DNA of 64,000 nt from Brevundimonas intermedia (GCF_027922165.1 NZ_BSFD01000002.1:570857-634856), one strand, 5' to 3'; counted from the first letter of the stretch, positions 31,101 to 39,565 are shown. A program made the numbers and translations. The notes: generated by a model not told the origin, from the letters alone.

Positions 31101-31243
31101 CGACCTTCCTGTCCCTGCTCTACATCCCGGCCATCTTCACCATCGTCGACGATGTCGCCCAGTGGGCGCGGCGCATCCTGCGCCGGTCGACGGCGGGACA
31201 GCGGGAGCTGGCGAAGCCGAGGCAGGGGCCGTTAGTCGAATAG
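28151..31243 (+). CDS. RND-superfamily efflux permease, HAE1/AcrB-like (1030 aa)
   Basis: Proton-driven inner-membrane pump with the usual 12-helix, two-repeat layout: TM1 (IPIILLFLLLTLGGVVGFMG), a large porter loop, TM2-6, a second porter loop, TM8-12. Proton-relay aspartates Asp400-Asp401 sit in LTIGILVDDAIVEIENIV. The second-half signature IGVLMLMGIAAKNSILLVDY is present. The closest general group is multidrug/solvent RND (HAE1) with short C-terminus. Followed at 31251 by a strong hairpin. Confidence 0.95.
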   Translation: MNQMSSWAIKNPIPIILLFLLLTLGGVVGFMGMRINQNPDIDFPLVAVTAARPGSAPAEMEVQVTRLIEDSLAGLSGVRHVTSNISDGVSSTTIEFELGTDTDRATNDVRNAMTGLRASLPQDMQEPAVQRIDITGDALITYVVRSPTMTPEQISWFIDNEMSRALLALGGVGEVNRSGGVDREMRVELDPQRLAAYGVTAAEVSQALNNVNNNLPGGRVTIAGSERAVRTLGAATSVAQLRETLVPLGDGKTVRLDNLGTVEDKWSEPRRLARYNGQEAVTFNFLRSRTASEVKVAEKVREEVQKIDEAHPELTISQVTASVEEIEESYLASLEALLLGAVLAVIIVFIFLRDWRATLIAATAMPMSLIPTFAILGPLDQSLNVVTLLALSLTIGILVDDAIVEIENIVRHMRDGKPPYDASLEAADEIGLAVVATTATIIAVFAPVGFMPGIIGQFFKAFALAACVSVAFSLLVARTLTPLMAAFILKHTHHEDRDPFWMSGYLKALRWSLGNRWKVFIIGILFLVGSIATSVVAKMSFEFMSPGDTARAAFQVELPPGSTLRQTDAVVQQITRKLEARPEVTSVYAAIGGQDVTQANIYADMVPKGDRDLSQQAFARVMVDEMKQIPGARIRAGIAQSGGGPGDGTTYTFSILSDDPVALTAAARKVEEEMRGVPGLANVVNSAAIARPEILVTPRADEAALAGVSAGAISQAVRVATIGDVDQNLPKYNLGDRQIPIRLQLTEEAREDLSVLETLRVPGNNGASVPLSAVADIEFGAGPATVTRQDRSRIASISAELDGITTGAAGTAVNQLPSVKNLPAGVRQVPAGDAEFIQEMLTGFGIAFASGILLMYAVLTLLFKSFAYPITIMAALPLAIGGAFIALAIGGANFSMSALIGVLMLMGIAAKNSILLVDYVIMAEKEGMPRHEAIMDAAHKRARPILMTTFAMGAGMVPIAMGIGADVQFRSPMAIAVLGGLISSTFLSLLYIPAIFTIVDDVAQWARRILRRSTAGQRELAKPRQGPLVE

Positions 31244-31250
31244 GCCGAAG

Positions 31251-31285
31251 CCCCTTGGCGGACCTTCGAAGGGTCCGCCAAGGGG
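31251..31285 (+). terminator. Strong hairpin after the RND operon
   Basis: A perfect 14-bp stem, CCCCTTGGCGGACC / GGTCCGCCAAGGGG with a 7-nt loop, 7 nt past the permease stop. No T-run follows. Confidence 0.75.
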
Positions 31286-31557
31286 ATGCAGACACAACTT
31301 CCTGCGAGCCGGCGGGTGAAGCCTCAGCCGACCTGAATGGCCTTTTCCGGACGGATCGCCTGATTTTCGCCTGACTACCCGACCGACAACCTCCGCCTTG
31401 GGTCGATTTCGGTCTTGAGCTTCGGCGCCGGAACAGACGTTGGCCTCAAAGCCGGAAAGCAGCCATGGTCGACGTCAGCTAGGGGTGGCTAGCGGACGAT
31501 CACGCCCCCGCGCGCCCGCTGGACCAAGGTTCGGATTTCCGACAAGCTGGCCCCACT
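31286..31557. other. Intergenic stretch with nothing recognised
   Basis: 272 nt (314 nt gene-free counting the hairpin) between the RND operon and the orphan lipoprotein gene. I see no coding sense, repeat or clear promoter. Confidence 0.4.
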
Positions 31558-32181
31558 ATGGAATGGTCCAAACTCGCTTATTCAGCCGTCTTTGCGGGCT
31601 GGCTACTGTTAGCTTCGTGCAGCGAGCCGCACAACAAACCAACCCTGGAGGTGGCCCAAAGCGGTTCTGATGGCGACACCTATTTGGGAGTGCCGCTCAA
31701 CGTAGAGCGAGGCGATGTAAACTGTGGCATAAGCGCCACCGCCCCGACCGTCGTATCAGTGGGGGAGACCGGAAACCGTGTCGAAGCCTCGATCTGGACA
31801 GCTCGCTGCGATGCAGATCCGCCGAAGCAAGACGACGGCTTCGCGTTAGATGTCGAATTGTTCGATTGCCGCGATCGGAAACACATTGCGCTCGAATCTG
31901 TTGATGGAGACATCAGCTATAAACCGTATTCCGTCAGAAACGGCAGTGGCCCGCCAGGGTTGGACCCGAACCCGGAACTAGCTACCCAAGCTACCTTCCT
32001 TCTGCCACCGCAGCCGCGTGGGCGGGTCCTGACGTTCAGGCTTACGAGCCAGAGACCTGGCTGTCAGGCAATGGTGACCATACCGCCAACGCACGTCGCC
32101 GCACTGGACGCTTGGGAGCAGGACAACTACCGCAGCTTCCAAGCGCTTAATCGAGACCTCCGCCAAAGAGCAACGCCTTAG
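31558..32181 (+). CDS. Putative lipoprotein, unrecognised (207 aa)
   Basis: An N-terminal lipoprotein signal with lipobox-like LLLASC puts the lipid-bearing Cys near residue 21 (AGWLLLASCSEPHNK). The mature part is polar and probably beta-rich, with cysteine-containing stretches DVNCGISATAPTVVSV, WTARCDADP, ELFDCRDRKHIAL and RPGCQAM. No known domain. Base composition is lower in GC than its neighbours, which suggests transfer. The ATG at 31558 has no obvious ribosome-binding site. Downstream is a shared terminator with the convergent TonB receptor. Confidence 0.6.
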   Translation: MEWSKLAYSAVFAGWLLLASCSEPHNKPTLEVAQSGSDGDTYLGVPLNVERGDVNCGISATAPTVVSVGETGNRVEASIWTARCDADPPKQDDGFALDVELFDCRDRKHIALESVDGDISYKPYSVRNGSGPPGLDPNPELATQATFLLPPQPRGRVLTFRLTSQRPGCQAMVTIPPTHVAALDAWEQDNYRSFQALNRDLRQRATP

Positions 32182-32263
32182 GTCCGCTACGGGTCGAAAG
32201 CCGAATTGGAGGCCACGTCTGAGACCAGACGTTCCCGCCCTCCCTAACCAGACGCTCAAGAAA

Positions 32264-32293
32264 AAGGGCCGACCGGTTTCCCGGTCGGCCCTT
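32264..32293. terminator. Bidirectional Rho-independent terminator
   Basis: AAGGGCCGACCGG-TTTC-CCGGTCGGCCCTT, with A-rich sequence left and T-containing sequence right, between the convergent stops at 32181 and 32337. Confidence 0.8.
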
Positions 32294-32336
32294 CGTCGTT
32301 CCACCCTGTATGCCTACGGCCCGGGCGGCTGGACGA

Positions 32337-34973
32337 TCAGTATTTGACCTTCAGCGTCACGCCCCAGGTGCGCGGGGCGCCCAGGTAGGCGTTGTAGGTC
32401 GCGGTGTCGGTGGCGATATTATAGTAGGTGCCGTTCGCCTGGGGCGTGGTCGTGTTGGTGAAGGCCGTGCCTTGCAGCGGGGCGGCGAAGCCGACCTGGG
32501 TGTATTGTTCCTGCAGCAGGTTCTGGCCCCAGATGTCGACGGTCCAGCGCTCGTCTTCCGAACCGATGGTGATGCGGCCGTTGACGACGGTGAAGGCTTC
32601 CTGGTCCTTGTAGGGCAGCAGGTCCGAGCCGGTGTTGTAGTCGGTCGAATATTTGGCCGACAGGTTGAACCCGCCGCGCAGACCGCCGCCCAGCGAGCGG
32701 TCGAAGGCCAGGGCGCCGGTCAGCGACCATTCCGGAGCGAACGATGCGCGGGCGCCCGGCAGCAGGGACAGTTGCGGGAAGCGCGCGGCGTTCGACAGGT
32801 CGGCGGCGGTGAAGTTCCCGTATTTGGCGTCGGTGTAGGTGACGCCGCCCTGGAACGACAGGCCCTCGACCGGGGTGAACCAGACCATGTCGGCGTCGAC
32901 GCCGCGCGAGGTCAGTTCGGGGATCGACTCCACCACGAAGGCGGTGCCGAGGAAGGTGTTCAGTTGGAAGTTCTCGAACTTCTGATCGAAGTAGGTGATG
33001 TTCAACAGCATGGTGCGGTCGAACAGGGTCGTCTTCAGACCCGCTTCGTAGCTGTCGACCGTCTCGGCGTCGAAGAACAGCGAGGCGTCCGGCGTCACGC
33101 CCGTCTGCACCCGGTCCATGTTATAGCCGGCGCCCTTGTAGCCGCGAGCGTAGGAGACATAGCCCATGATGGACGGGTTGAGCCGGTACGACGCCTTGAA
33201 GGTGCCGCTGACGTCGGTGTCGCTGAACTTCTCCTGGATCCGGCGATTGTCATAGAGCGGATTGGACCAGGGCAGGCAGAGCAGCCCAAGGGCGGAGGCC
33301 GGGGTCGCCACCGTGCCGGGCAAGCGGTTGGCCGGGTTCTGGTTGGCCAGGGCGCCGCCGCAGGCCGCGCCGTTGGTTCCCAGATTGTCCTGCACGCCCA
33401 GAAGCCGCTTGCTGTCATAGGTGTAGCGCAGGCCCAGGTTCAGATCGAAGGCCTCGGTCACCCGCCAGGTGTTGTTGGTGAACAGAGCCACCGATTCCGA
33501 CTTCTGGCTGTAGTGGTCCTCATAGGCCTTGCCGGCCGCGAACACGGGCGCCGTCGCGCTGGGGGCTGCTAGGCCCAGGACGCACAAGGGCTGGCCGAGC
33601 AGAGGGCCGCTGGTGCCGACCGCGAAACCGCGCGGATTGGTGAAACAGCCTGTGCGGCTGGGGCTGGGCCCGCCGAAGGTCGCCGGCACCGTCGCCGTCA
33701 GCAGGAAGGAGGCGAAGCCGTTGTAGTCCGCGCCATAGGAATAGGAGTCGTCCCGATAGACGCCTTCCTTGGTGGCGAACACGCCGACCAGCCAGTCGAA
33801 CTTGTCGGTCGTCCCGGCCAGGCGGAATTCCTGGGTCAGGTTGTCGACGCCGTAGCCGTTGGACCCGTCGTTGGCGCGATAGAGGAGGTCAGCGCCGGTG
33901 TAGTCCAGGTCCATCCCCTGCTGGAACGACCAGTCGCGCCATGAGGTCTGGGACGTCAGGGTGGCGTTCAGGCTGGGCAGGTCGATGGTGGCTTCCGCCG
34001 ACAGACCCATGTCCTCGATCTCCTGAGGGGTCTCGCGGTTGGAATAGGCGGTGCGGCTGAAGGGCACCGTGCCGAAGCCGGCGACGGGCGGCCGTTGACC
34101 GGGACCGTTGGGGGCGGTCAGGGCGGCGATGAAGGCCTGGGTCGGGCCGACGCGGGTCTGGACCGCCGAGCAGCAGAACTCATCGCGCTTGGTGTAGTCG
34201 GCGATCAGGCGGATCGACACCTCGTCGCTGGGCAGGATCAGCAGCTGGCCGCGGCCGGTCCAGTAGTCCTGGGTGTTGTCCTCGGTCAGGGTGCGGGGAC
34301 CGTCGCCGAGATTGACGTTGTAGAAGCCGTCACGCTCGCGGTGCGCCACGAAGATACGGCCGGCGATCTGGTCGCTGAGCGGGCCCGTCGCTGAGACCGA
34401 CCCACCGATCGCGCCATAGTTGCCGGCGGTCAGTTCGGCCGAGACCGAGGGATTGAACGACGGGCGTTCGGTGATGATGTTGATGACGCCGGCGGAGGTG
34501 TTCTTGCCGAACAGGGTGCCTTGCGGCCCCTTCAGCACCTCGATGCGGCTCAGTTCGCCCAGGTCGCCGAAGCCGACCGAGTTGCGCGAGCGATAGACGC
34601 CGTCGATGACCACGCCGACCGAGGATTCCAGGCCGGGGTTGTCGCCGACGGTGCCGGCGCCGCGGATACGGACCGTGGTCGAGGCTTCCGACTGGGTCGA
34701 GGTGACGGTCATGCCCGGCGTCAGGATCTGCAGATCCTTGATGTCCTGCACCCCGGCGCCGTCCAGCACTTCCTGCGACAGGGTCGTGACCACGATCGGC
34801 ACGTCCTGCAGGCTCTGTTCGCGTTTCTGGGCGGTGACAATGATGTCGTCGATGGTGGCCGGCGCCTCCTGGGCGGAGGCGGTTCCGGCGAGGCCCCCGA
34901 CGAAGCCAAAGACGGCGGCGCCGACGACGGCGGCGGACACAGTGGTCCTGAGATAGCGGTTAGTGTGGCGCAC
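32337..34973 (-). CDS. TonB-dependent receptor, iron-complex type (878 aa)
   Basis: Outer-membrane receptor of a different sub-type from the other two in this window. The signal peptide ends GTASAQ, followed by DDIIVTAQKREQSLQDVP, typical of the siderophore/substrate-receptor branch common in sphingomonads and Caulobacterales. The plug carries TVRIRGAGTVGDN and SVGVVIDGVYRSRNSVGFGD, then IEVLKGPQGTLFGKNTSAGV. The barrel ends YLGAPRTWGVTLKVKY. The GTG start at 34973 follows GGAGGA by 6 nt. Ligand unknown. Confidence 0.93.
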   Translation of the reverse strand: MRHTNRYLRTTVSAAVVGAAVFGFVGGLAGTASAQEAPATIDDIIVTAQKREQSLQDVPIVVTTLSQEVLDGAGVQDIKDLQILTPGMTVTSTQSEASTTVRIRGAGTVGDNPGLESSVGVVIDGVYRSRNSVGFGDLGELSRIEVLKGPQGTLFGKNTSAGVINIITERPSFNPSVSAELTAGNYGAIGGSVSATGPLSDQIAGRIFVAHRERDGFYNVNLGDGPRTLTEDNTQDYWTGRGQLLILPSDEVSIRLIADYTKRDEFCCSAVQTRVGPTQAFIAALTAPNGPGQRPPVAGFGTVPFSRTAYSNRETPQEIEDMGLSAEATIDLPSLNATLTSQTSWRDWSFQQGMDLDYTGADLLYRANDGSNGYGVDNLTQEFRLAGTTDKFDWLVGVFATKEGVYRDDSYSYGADYNGFASFLLTATVPATFGGPSPSRTGCFTNPRGFAVGTSGPLLGQPLCVLGLAAPSATAPVFAAGKAYEDHYSQKSESVALFTNNTWRVTEAFDLNLGLRYTYDSKRLLGVQDNLGTNGAACGGALANQNPANRLPGTVATPASALGLLCLPWSNPLYDNRRIQEKFSDTDVSGTFKASYRLNPSIMGYVSYARGYKGAGYNMDRVQTGVTPDASLFFDAETVDSYEAGLKTTLFDRTMLLNITYFDQKFENFQLNTFLGTAFVVESIPELTSRGVDADMVWFTPVEGLSFQGGVTYTDAKYGNFTAADLSNAARFPQLSLLPGARASFAPEWSLTGALAFDRSLGGGLRGGFNLSAKYSTDYNTGSDLLPYKDQEAFTVVNGRITIGSEDERWTVDIWGQNLLQEQYTQVGFAAPLQGTAFTNTTTPQANGTYYNIATDTATYNAYLGAPRTWGVTLKVKY

Positions 34974-35189
34974 GAGGCGTCCTCCCGGCTCTGAAGCCCG
35001 GTCGCGCGGAGCGACCGCAGCGTTTCCTAGTTCCCATTCGGCCCGCCTCTACGTGGAGACTGGCTCAATACGGCAGAGGCTAAGCCCGCTTCGGGCCGGG
35101 GTACAAGCGAGCGTTGTTCGCCGCGACGATTTTTCGCCGCAGTTCGACCCTCCTGTGACAAGGAAGCGACATAAAATGCTGACGTTGCG

Positions 35190-36428
35190 TCAGTTTTGAC
35201 CCGATCCGGAGCCGATCGGTTCAATCTCGGGCTTGAGGGCGGAAGGGTCCGCCTGCCGACGACGCCCGGCGAATCCGAGCACGAGCGCCGCTGTCAGAGC
35301 CGACAGAATCGAGCCGCCGATCACGCCCAGCTTGACCTCCACCTGTTCGGGCGAATCCACTGCGCCGGGGAAGGCCAGGACGCCGATGAACAGGCTCATG
35401 GTGAAGCCGACGCCGCACAGCAGCGAGACGCCATAGACCTGAAGCCAGGTCGCGTCGGTCGGGCGGGCGCCGATCTTGAGCGCCGACGCCAGCCAGGCGG
35501 CGCCGAAGACGCCGATCTGCTTGCCGAAGAACAGGCCCAGGGCGATGGCGACGACCAGGGGGGCGAAGGCCTGGTCCATTGACAGGCCGGCGAAGGAGAC
35601 GCCGGCCTTGGCGAAGGCGAACAGCGGCAGGACCAGATAGGCGTTCCACGGGTGCAGATCGTGGATCGCCTCCTTCAGCGGGCTCTGGCGATCCTCCTTG
35701 CGGGCCTTGATGGGCACGATCATGGCGAAGGCCACGGCGGTCAGCGAGGTGCTGAGCCCCGACAGGACCGTCAGATACCAGACGGCGGCAAAACCCAGCA
35801 CCCAGAAGGGCGTCGGAATACGCATCCGGTGAGCGACCACGCCTCCGGCCGCGATCAGGCCCAGGGCCCAGAACAGCGGCGTCCAGTCGGCGCCCTCGCT
35901 GAACAGGACAGCGATCAGGGCGATGGCGCCCAGGTCGTCGACGATGGCCAGGGTCAGCAGGAACACCCGCAGCGACGACGGCAACCCCTTGCCGACAAAA
36001 CCGAAGATGGCCAGGGCGAAGGCGATGTCGGTGGCCAGGGGAATGGGCCAGCCGGCGTGCGGCGCCCCCATGGTTCCCGACAGCAACAGATAGACCGCCG
36101 CCGGCCCGGCCATGCCGCCGATGGCCGCGAGGACCGGCGTCGCCAGCTTGCGCGGATCACTGAGCTCGCCGCGCACGATCTCGTATTTGATCTCCAATCC
36201 CACGACGAGGAAGAAGATCGCCATCAGACCTTCCTTGATCCAGTCGGAGATCGACTCCTCCAGCCGGATCGGGCCGATCTGAAGCACATGATAGCTTTTC
36301 AGCCAGGTGAAATAGTCGCCCGCCCAGGGCGAGTTGGCCACCAGAACGGCGGCGATGGCCGCCAGGGCCAGGGCCGAGCCGGATGCGGCCTCGGTCTTGA
36401 GGAAGTCGAGAGTGAATTTGCGCGCCAC
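35190..36428 (-). CDS. nhaA: Na+/H+ antiporter NhaA
   Basis: pH-regulated sodium/proton antiporter of the inner membrane. The transport-site aspartates lie at Asp164-Asp165 (LTLAIVDDLGAIALIAVLFS), matching Asp163/Asp164 of E. coli NhaA. Other signatures are GLMAIFFLVVGLEIKYEIVR, ATDIAFALAIFGFVGKGLPS and CGVGFTMSLFIGVLAF. I place the start at GTG 36428 (GGAGG 5 nt upstream), giving 412 aa as usual. The frame runs to 36584 but adds 52 residues that do not look like NhaA. Single gene. Confidence 0.95.
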   Translation of the reverse strand: MARKFTLDFLKTEAASGSALALAAIAAVLVANSPWAGDYFTWLKSYHVLQIGPIRLEESISDWIKEGLMAIFFLVVGLEIKYEIVRGELSDPRKLATPVLAAIGGMAGPAAVYLLLSGTMGAPHAGWPIPLATDIAFALAIFGFVGKGLPSSLRVFLLTLAIVDDLGAIALIAVLFSEGADWTPLFWALGLIAAGGVVAHRMRIPTPFWVLGFAAVWYLTVLSGLSTSLTAVAFAMIVPIKARKEDRQSPLKEAIHDLHPWNAYLVLPLFAFAKAGVSFAGLSMDQAFAPLVVAIALGLFFGKQIGVFGAAWLASALKIGARPTDATWLQVYGVSLLCGVGFTMSLFIGVLAFPGAVDSPEQVEVKLGVIGGSILSALTAALVLGFAGRRRQADPSALKPEIEPIGSGSGQN

Positions 36429-36655
36429 GGCGGCCTCCAGTCGAAAGGATGAGCTGTCGTGACGCCAGGTTATCGACGGGCGTCGGACCGGATTCGTCAT
36501 CTCTCTGGGAAACGACGCCAGCCTGGCCGCGCGGTGCGACCTGATATCTGCGGACGATAATACGGCGGTGCGTGGGAGGTTCAATCAAAACCGTGGCCAT
36601 GTTCGCGTTCTAAAAGCAGGTTGCGAAACCAGACCGGGCGACGCACCTAGCCCCC

Positions 36656-38068
36656 ATGCCTCCCTCCCCCGCCTACTGCCCCGAACCGCGCGTCTTCGAC
36701 CTCGGCCCCGATTTCGCCGACGCCGTCGCTGCGGCGGACTTCCCCCAAACGCTACTGCGGTTCCGCAACGACCGCGCGGCGGCAGAGGTCGGGCTGGAAA
36801 GCCTGAGCGACGCCGAATGGATCGCCGCCTTCGGCCGGTTCGCGCCCTTGCCGGGCCAGCCCGGCCCTCTGGCCATGCGCTATCACGGGCATCAGTTCCG
36901 CCAGTACAATCCCGATCTGGGCGACGGGCGCGGCTTCCTGGCGGCGCAGATGCGCGACGCCTCTGGCAGACTACTTGATTTAGGCACCAAGGGCTCGGGC
37001 ACGACGCCCTGGTCGCGCAGCGGCGACGGGCGGCTGACGCTGAAGGGCGGGGTGCGGGAGGTGCTGGCGGCGTCCATGCTGGAAGCCCAGGGCGTACCCA
37101 CCAGCCGCGCCTTCTCCCTGATCGAGACAGGCGAGGCGCTGGAGCGCGGCGACGAGCCGTCGCCGACGCGGTCAGCCGTTCTGGTGCGCCTGTCGCACAG
37201 CCACATCCGGTTCGGGACCTTCCAGCGCGCAGCCTATCTCGGCCGTGTCGATCAGATCGAGGCGCTGATCGAGCACGTCCGCACCCTGTATCATCCGAGC
37301 GTCGCCGCCGGGGATGCGCCCGGCCTGCTGCGCGCCGTCGTCGAGGCCTCGGCGAAGCTGACGGCGCGCTGGATCGCGGCTGGCTTTGTCCACGGGGTGC
37401 TGAACACCGACAATCTGAACGTCACGGGCGAGAGTTTCGACTATGGCCCGTGGCGCTTCCTGCCCCAATACGACCCGGCCTTCACCGCCGCCTATTTCGA
37501 CCAGACCGGCCTCTACGCCTTTGCGCGTCAGCCCGAGGCGGTGTTTTGGAATCTGACGCAGTTGGCCGGCTGTCTGAAACTGGTCGCCGAGGCCGAGCCC
37601 CTGACGGACGCCCTGAACAGTTTCGGCCCCGCCTATATCCGCGAACTGCGCGCGGCCTTCCTGATGCGGCTGGGCGTGCTGAGCCTGGGCGAGGCGGCGG
37701 ACCAGAGGCTGGTCGATGCGACCCTGGCCCTGTTGCGTGAGGGCGACCAGGCCCTGCGCTGGGAGCCGCTGTTCTTCGACTGGTTCGGCGGCTTCGCCTC
37801 CTCGGCTCGAGCCCTGTCCGGGCCGCGCGCCAAACTGTACCAGGGCGAGGCCTTCGACGCCTTCCGCTTCGCCTTGTTGGAGCATGAGCCCGACCGGATC
37901 GACCGGCTGGAGCATCCGATGTTCGCCGCCCGCGAGCCGGAGGAGATGTTGATCGAGGAGGTGGAGGCGATCTGGGCCGCTATCGACGCCAGCGACGACT
38001 GGGGACCGTTCCAGGCCAAGCTGGCCCGGCTGGAGGCCGCGCGCACGGCCTGGGGTTTCACCGCCTGA
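36656..38068 (+). CDS. selO: Protein adenylyltransferase SelO (YdiU/UPF0061)
   Basis: Pseudokinase-fold enzyme that transfers AMP to Ser/Thr/Tyr of target proteins, linked to redox homeostasis. Seen: the GHQFRQYNPDLGDGRGFLAA segment, the phosphate-loop-like LDLGTKGSGTTPWSRSGDGR, and LKGGVREVLAASML. The catalytic/metal region is FVHGVLNTDNLNVTGESFDY with Asn and Asp positioned as in the family. At 470 aa, length is near normal. The C-terminus lacks the selenocysteine/cysteine tail seen in some eukaryotic members. Single gene. Confidence 0.95.
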   Translation: MPPSPAYCPEPRVFDLGPDFADAVAAADFPQTLLRFRNDRAAAEVGLESLSDAEWIAAFGRFAPLPGQPGPLAMRYHGHQFRQYNPDLGDGRGFLAAQMRDASGRLLDLGTKGSGTTPWSRSGDGRLTLKGGVREVLAASMLEAQGVPTSRAFSLIETGEALERGDEPSPTRSAVLVRLSHSHIRFGTFQRAAYLGRVDQIEALIEHVRTLYHPSVAAGDAPGLLRAVVEASAKLTARWIAAGFVHGVLNTDNLNVTGESFDYGPWRFLPQYDPAFTAAYFDQTGLYAFARQPEAVFWNLTQLAGCLKLVAEAEPLTDALNSFGPAYIRELRAAFLMRLGVLSLGEAADQRLVDATLALLREGDQALRWEPLFFDWFGGFASSARALSGPRAKLYQGEAFDAFRFALLEHEPDRIDRLEHPMFAAREPEEMLIEEVEAIWAAIDASDDWGPFQAKLARLEAARTAWGFTA

Positions 38069-38096
38069 GCCGAACCTTACGAAAGCTTCATCTCGT

Positions 38097-38142
38097 TTAT
38101 CGATAATATCCTTGCCCGTTTATCGATAAATCCATATCGATA
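38097..38142 (+). promoter_or_regulatory. Three TATCGATA palindromes, probable operator
   Basis: TTATCGATAA at 38097-38106, TTTATCGATAAA at 38119-38130 and TATCGATA at 38135-38142, 45 nt and more before the DUF2975 gene. The spacing is 23 and 14 nt centre to centre. This is a likely multi-site target of the XRE protein at 38724. Confidence 0.6.
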
Positions 38143-38187
38143 GTCACGAAGGCGTCGCGGAGGGCGACCCAGTTGGAGGGCTATCAG

Positions 38188-38715
38188 ATGAAACTCGTAG
38201 GCAAATATTCGGCCGCCAGCGCCCTGCGGTGGCTGCTCGGCTTCCTGAATGTCTTCGTCATGTTGGCGACCGTGGCTGCGGGCGGCGCCCTATTGATCAG
38301 TCTCGTCTCGCCCGACTTCGCCGCCGGCCTGATCGACGGCTTGAGGGACGCGCCGAGCGACCCGAGGACCCCTATCGGCCTGGCCGAACGCCTCACCATT
38401 CTGGGCGGCTTCCTTGCCTGCGGCTTCACCTGGTGGATCATCAACCGTCTGCGCCGCATTCTGCTGTCGGTGAACCAGGGCGACGCCTTCGAGTTGGCCA
38501 ATGTCAAACGGCTCCAGGCCGTCGGCTTCGGCCTGCTGGGCATCCAGCTGACAGCCCTGATGCTGGTCTTCGTCGCGCCCCAGGCCATCGGCCAGTCCGC
38601 GATCGACTATAAGTTCGACCTCGGATCCTGGCTGGGCATCCTGGTGGTCTTCATCTTGGCCGAGGTGTTCCGCCAGGGGGCGGCCATGCGCGACGAACAA
38701 CTGACCACGGTTTGA
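38188..38715 (+). CDS. DUF2975-type membrane protein (175 aa)
   Basis: Small inner-membrane protein with about four helices: near 12-40 (LRWLLGFLNVFVMLATVAAG), 74-98 (LGGFLACGFTWWIINRL), 115-137 (GFGLLGIQLTALMLVFV) and 150-165 (WLGILVVFILAEVFR). The cytosolic LLSVNQGDAFELANVKRLQA is typical of DUF2975. DUF2975 genes are usually followed by a YozG-like XRE gene, as here. The ATG at 38188 has GGAGGG 7 nt before it. Likely role: membrane partner of the regulator; function unknown. Confidence 0.85.
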   Translation: MKLVGKYSAASALRWLLGFLNVFVMLATVAAGGALLISLVSPDFAAGLIDGLRDAPSDPRTPIGLAERLTILGGFLACGFTWWIINRLRRILLSVNQGDAFELANVKRLQAVGFGLLGIQLTALMLVFVAPQAIGQSAIDYKFDLGSWLGILVVFILAEVFRQGAAMRDEQLTTV

Positions 38716-38723
38716 GGCACGCC

Positions 38724-38945
38724 ATGATCATGATCCAACTGGACCGGCTGTTGCTCGAACGCCGAATGTCCCTGACCGAACTGTCTGACCGGGTCGGCGT
38801 GACCCTGGCCAATCTGTCGATCCTCAAGACCGGCAAGGCCCGCGCCGTCCGCTTCTCCACCCTGGACGCCCTGTGCCGAGAACTGGATTGCCAGCCCGGC
38901 GACCTGATCGTCCAGACGCCGGGGCCTCAACCGGACGACGCCTGA
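38724..38945 (+). CDS. Small XRE-family regulator (YozG-like, 73 aa)
   Basis: One Cro/C1 helix-turn-helix: LDRLLLERRMSLTELSDRVG, VTLANLSILKTGKARAVRFS, TLDALCRELDCQPGDLIV. It lies 8 nt after the DUF2975 stop. It is the same class as the XRE protein at 5558 but not a close copy. It probably binds the TATCGATA sites at 38097-38142. Confidence 0.88.
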   Translation: MIMIQLDRLLLERRMSLTELSDRVGVTLANLSILKTGKARAVRFSTLDALCRELDCQPGDLIVQTPGPQPDDA

Positions 38946-39020
38946 AACGACGTAAAATCAAAAGCATCGGTTGCTTCGGCGGCGCGAATCGGGCCATTCG
39001 CGCCGCCCTTGAAACACAAA

Positions 39021-39062
39021 GTCATCAGCTGATGTCATCGATTGATGTCATCGCGTGATGAC
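39021..39062 (+). promoter_or_regulatory. Three tandem 13-bp GTCATC-N3-TGAT repeats
   Basis: GTCATCAGCTGAT, GTCATCGATTGAT, GTCATCGCGTGAT, then GAC. GTCA and TGA(T)GAC halves make overlapping inverted repeats. They lie about 90 nt upstream of the DoxX-like gene, with promoter-like sequence between. Probable cooperative operator; regulator unknown. Confidence 0.55.
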
Positions 39063-39148
39063 AAAATCGGAAGACGCCGCTATATCCCCCCTTGCGAACG
39101 GAGCCACTCAATCCGATATCGCGGCTGTTACGAATTAGGCCCCTTCCG

Positions 39149-39565
39149 ATGACCACCACCCACCTCCCCGTCGCCCAGTCGCGCTCGCGCGCCGTCTATA
39201 AGAACATCACCCTCTGGACCCTGCAGGGCTGGATCGCGATGTTCTTCATCGCCGCCGGCTACGCCAAGCTGACCGAGCCGATGACCAACCTCATCACCCT
39301 GATGGGCTGGCCCGCCGTGGCGCCTGAGAACATGGTGCGTGGTCTGGGCATGGTCGAGCTGGTTCTGGCGCTCGGCGTCCTGACGCCCCTGATATCGTGG
39401 CGCGTCGGCCGTCCCCTGCTGCTGACCGCTTCCGCCGGCTTGATCGTGATGGAATCGACCATGCTGGTCATCCACGCCCTGAGCCAGGACATTGGTCTGG
39501 CGGTGGTCAACGCCATCCTCCTGGCCTTCACCCTGGCGGTGTTCCTGGGCCGCCGCTCGGCCTGA
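39149..39565 (+). CDS. DoxX/DoxD-like membrane protein (138 aa)
   Basis: Four-helix inner-membrane protein: TLQGWIAMFFIAAGYAKLTE near residues 24-43 with the family-like GYAKL, NMVRGLGMVELVLALGVLTP, LLLTASAGLIVMESTMLVI and AVVNAILLAFTLAVFLGRR. Such proteins are DoxX-family quinone/redox-linked membrane proteins of uncertain role. The start at 39149 is the first family-like methionine; GCCCCTTCCG precedes it, so the ribosome-binding site is weak. Followed by a small tandem repeat and a terminator. Confidence 0.8.
   Translation: MTTTHLPVAQSRSRAVYKNITLWTLQGWIAMFFIAAGYAKLTEPMTNLITLMGWPAVAPENMVRGLGMVELVLALGVLTPLISWRVGRPLLLTASAGLIVMESTMLVIHALSQDIGLAVVNAILLAFTLAVFLGRRSA

Noticed and set aside
36429..36584. 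52-residue N-terminal extension of NhaA
   Set aside because: Not NhaA-like and without a membrane helix; GTG 36428 with GGAGG gives the usual length.
39021..39062. Possible mini CRISPR array
   Set aside because: Three directly joined 13-bp units with no spacers and no cas genes; an operator fits better.
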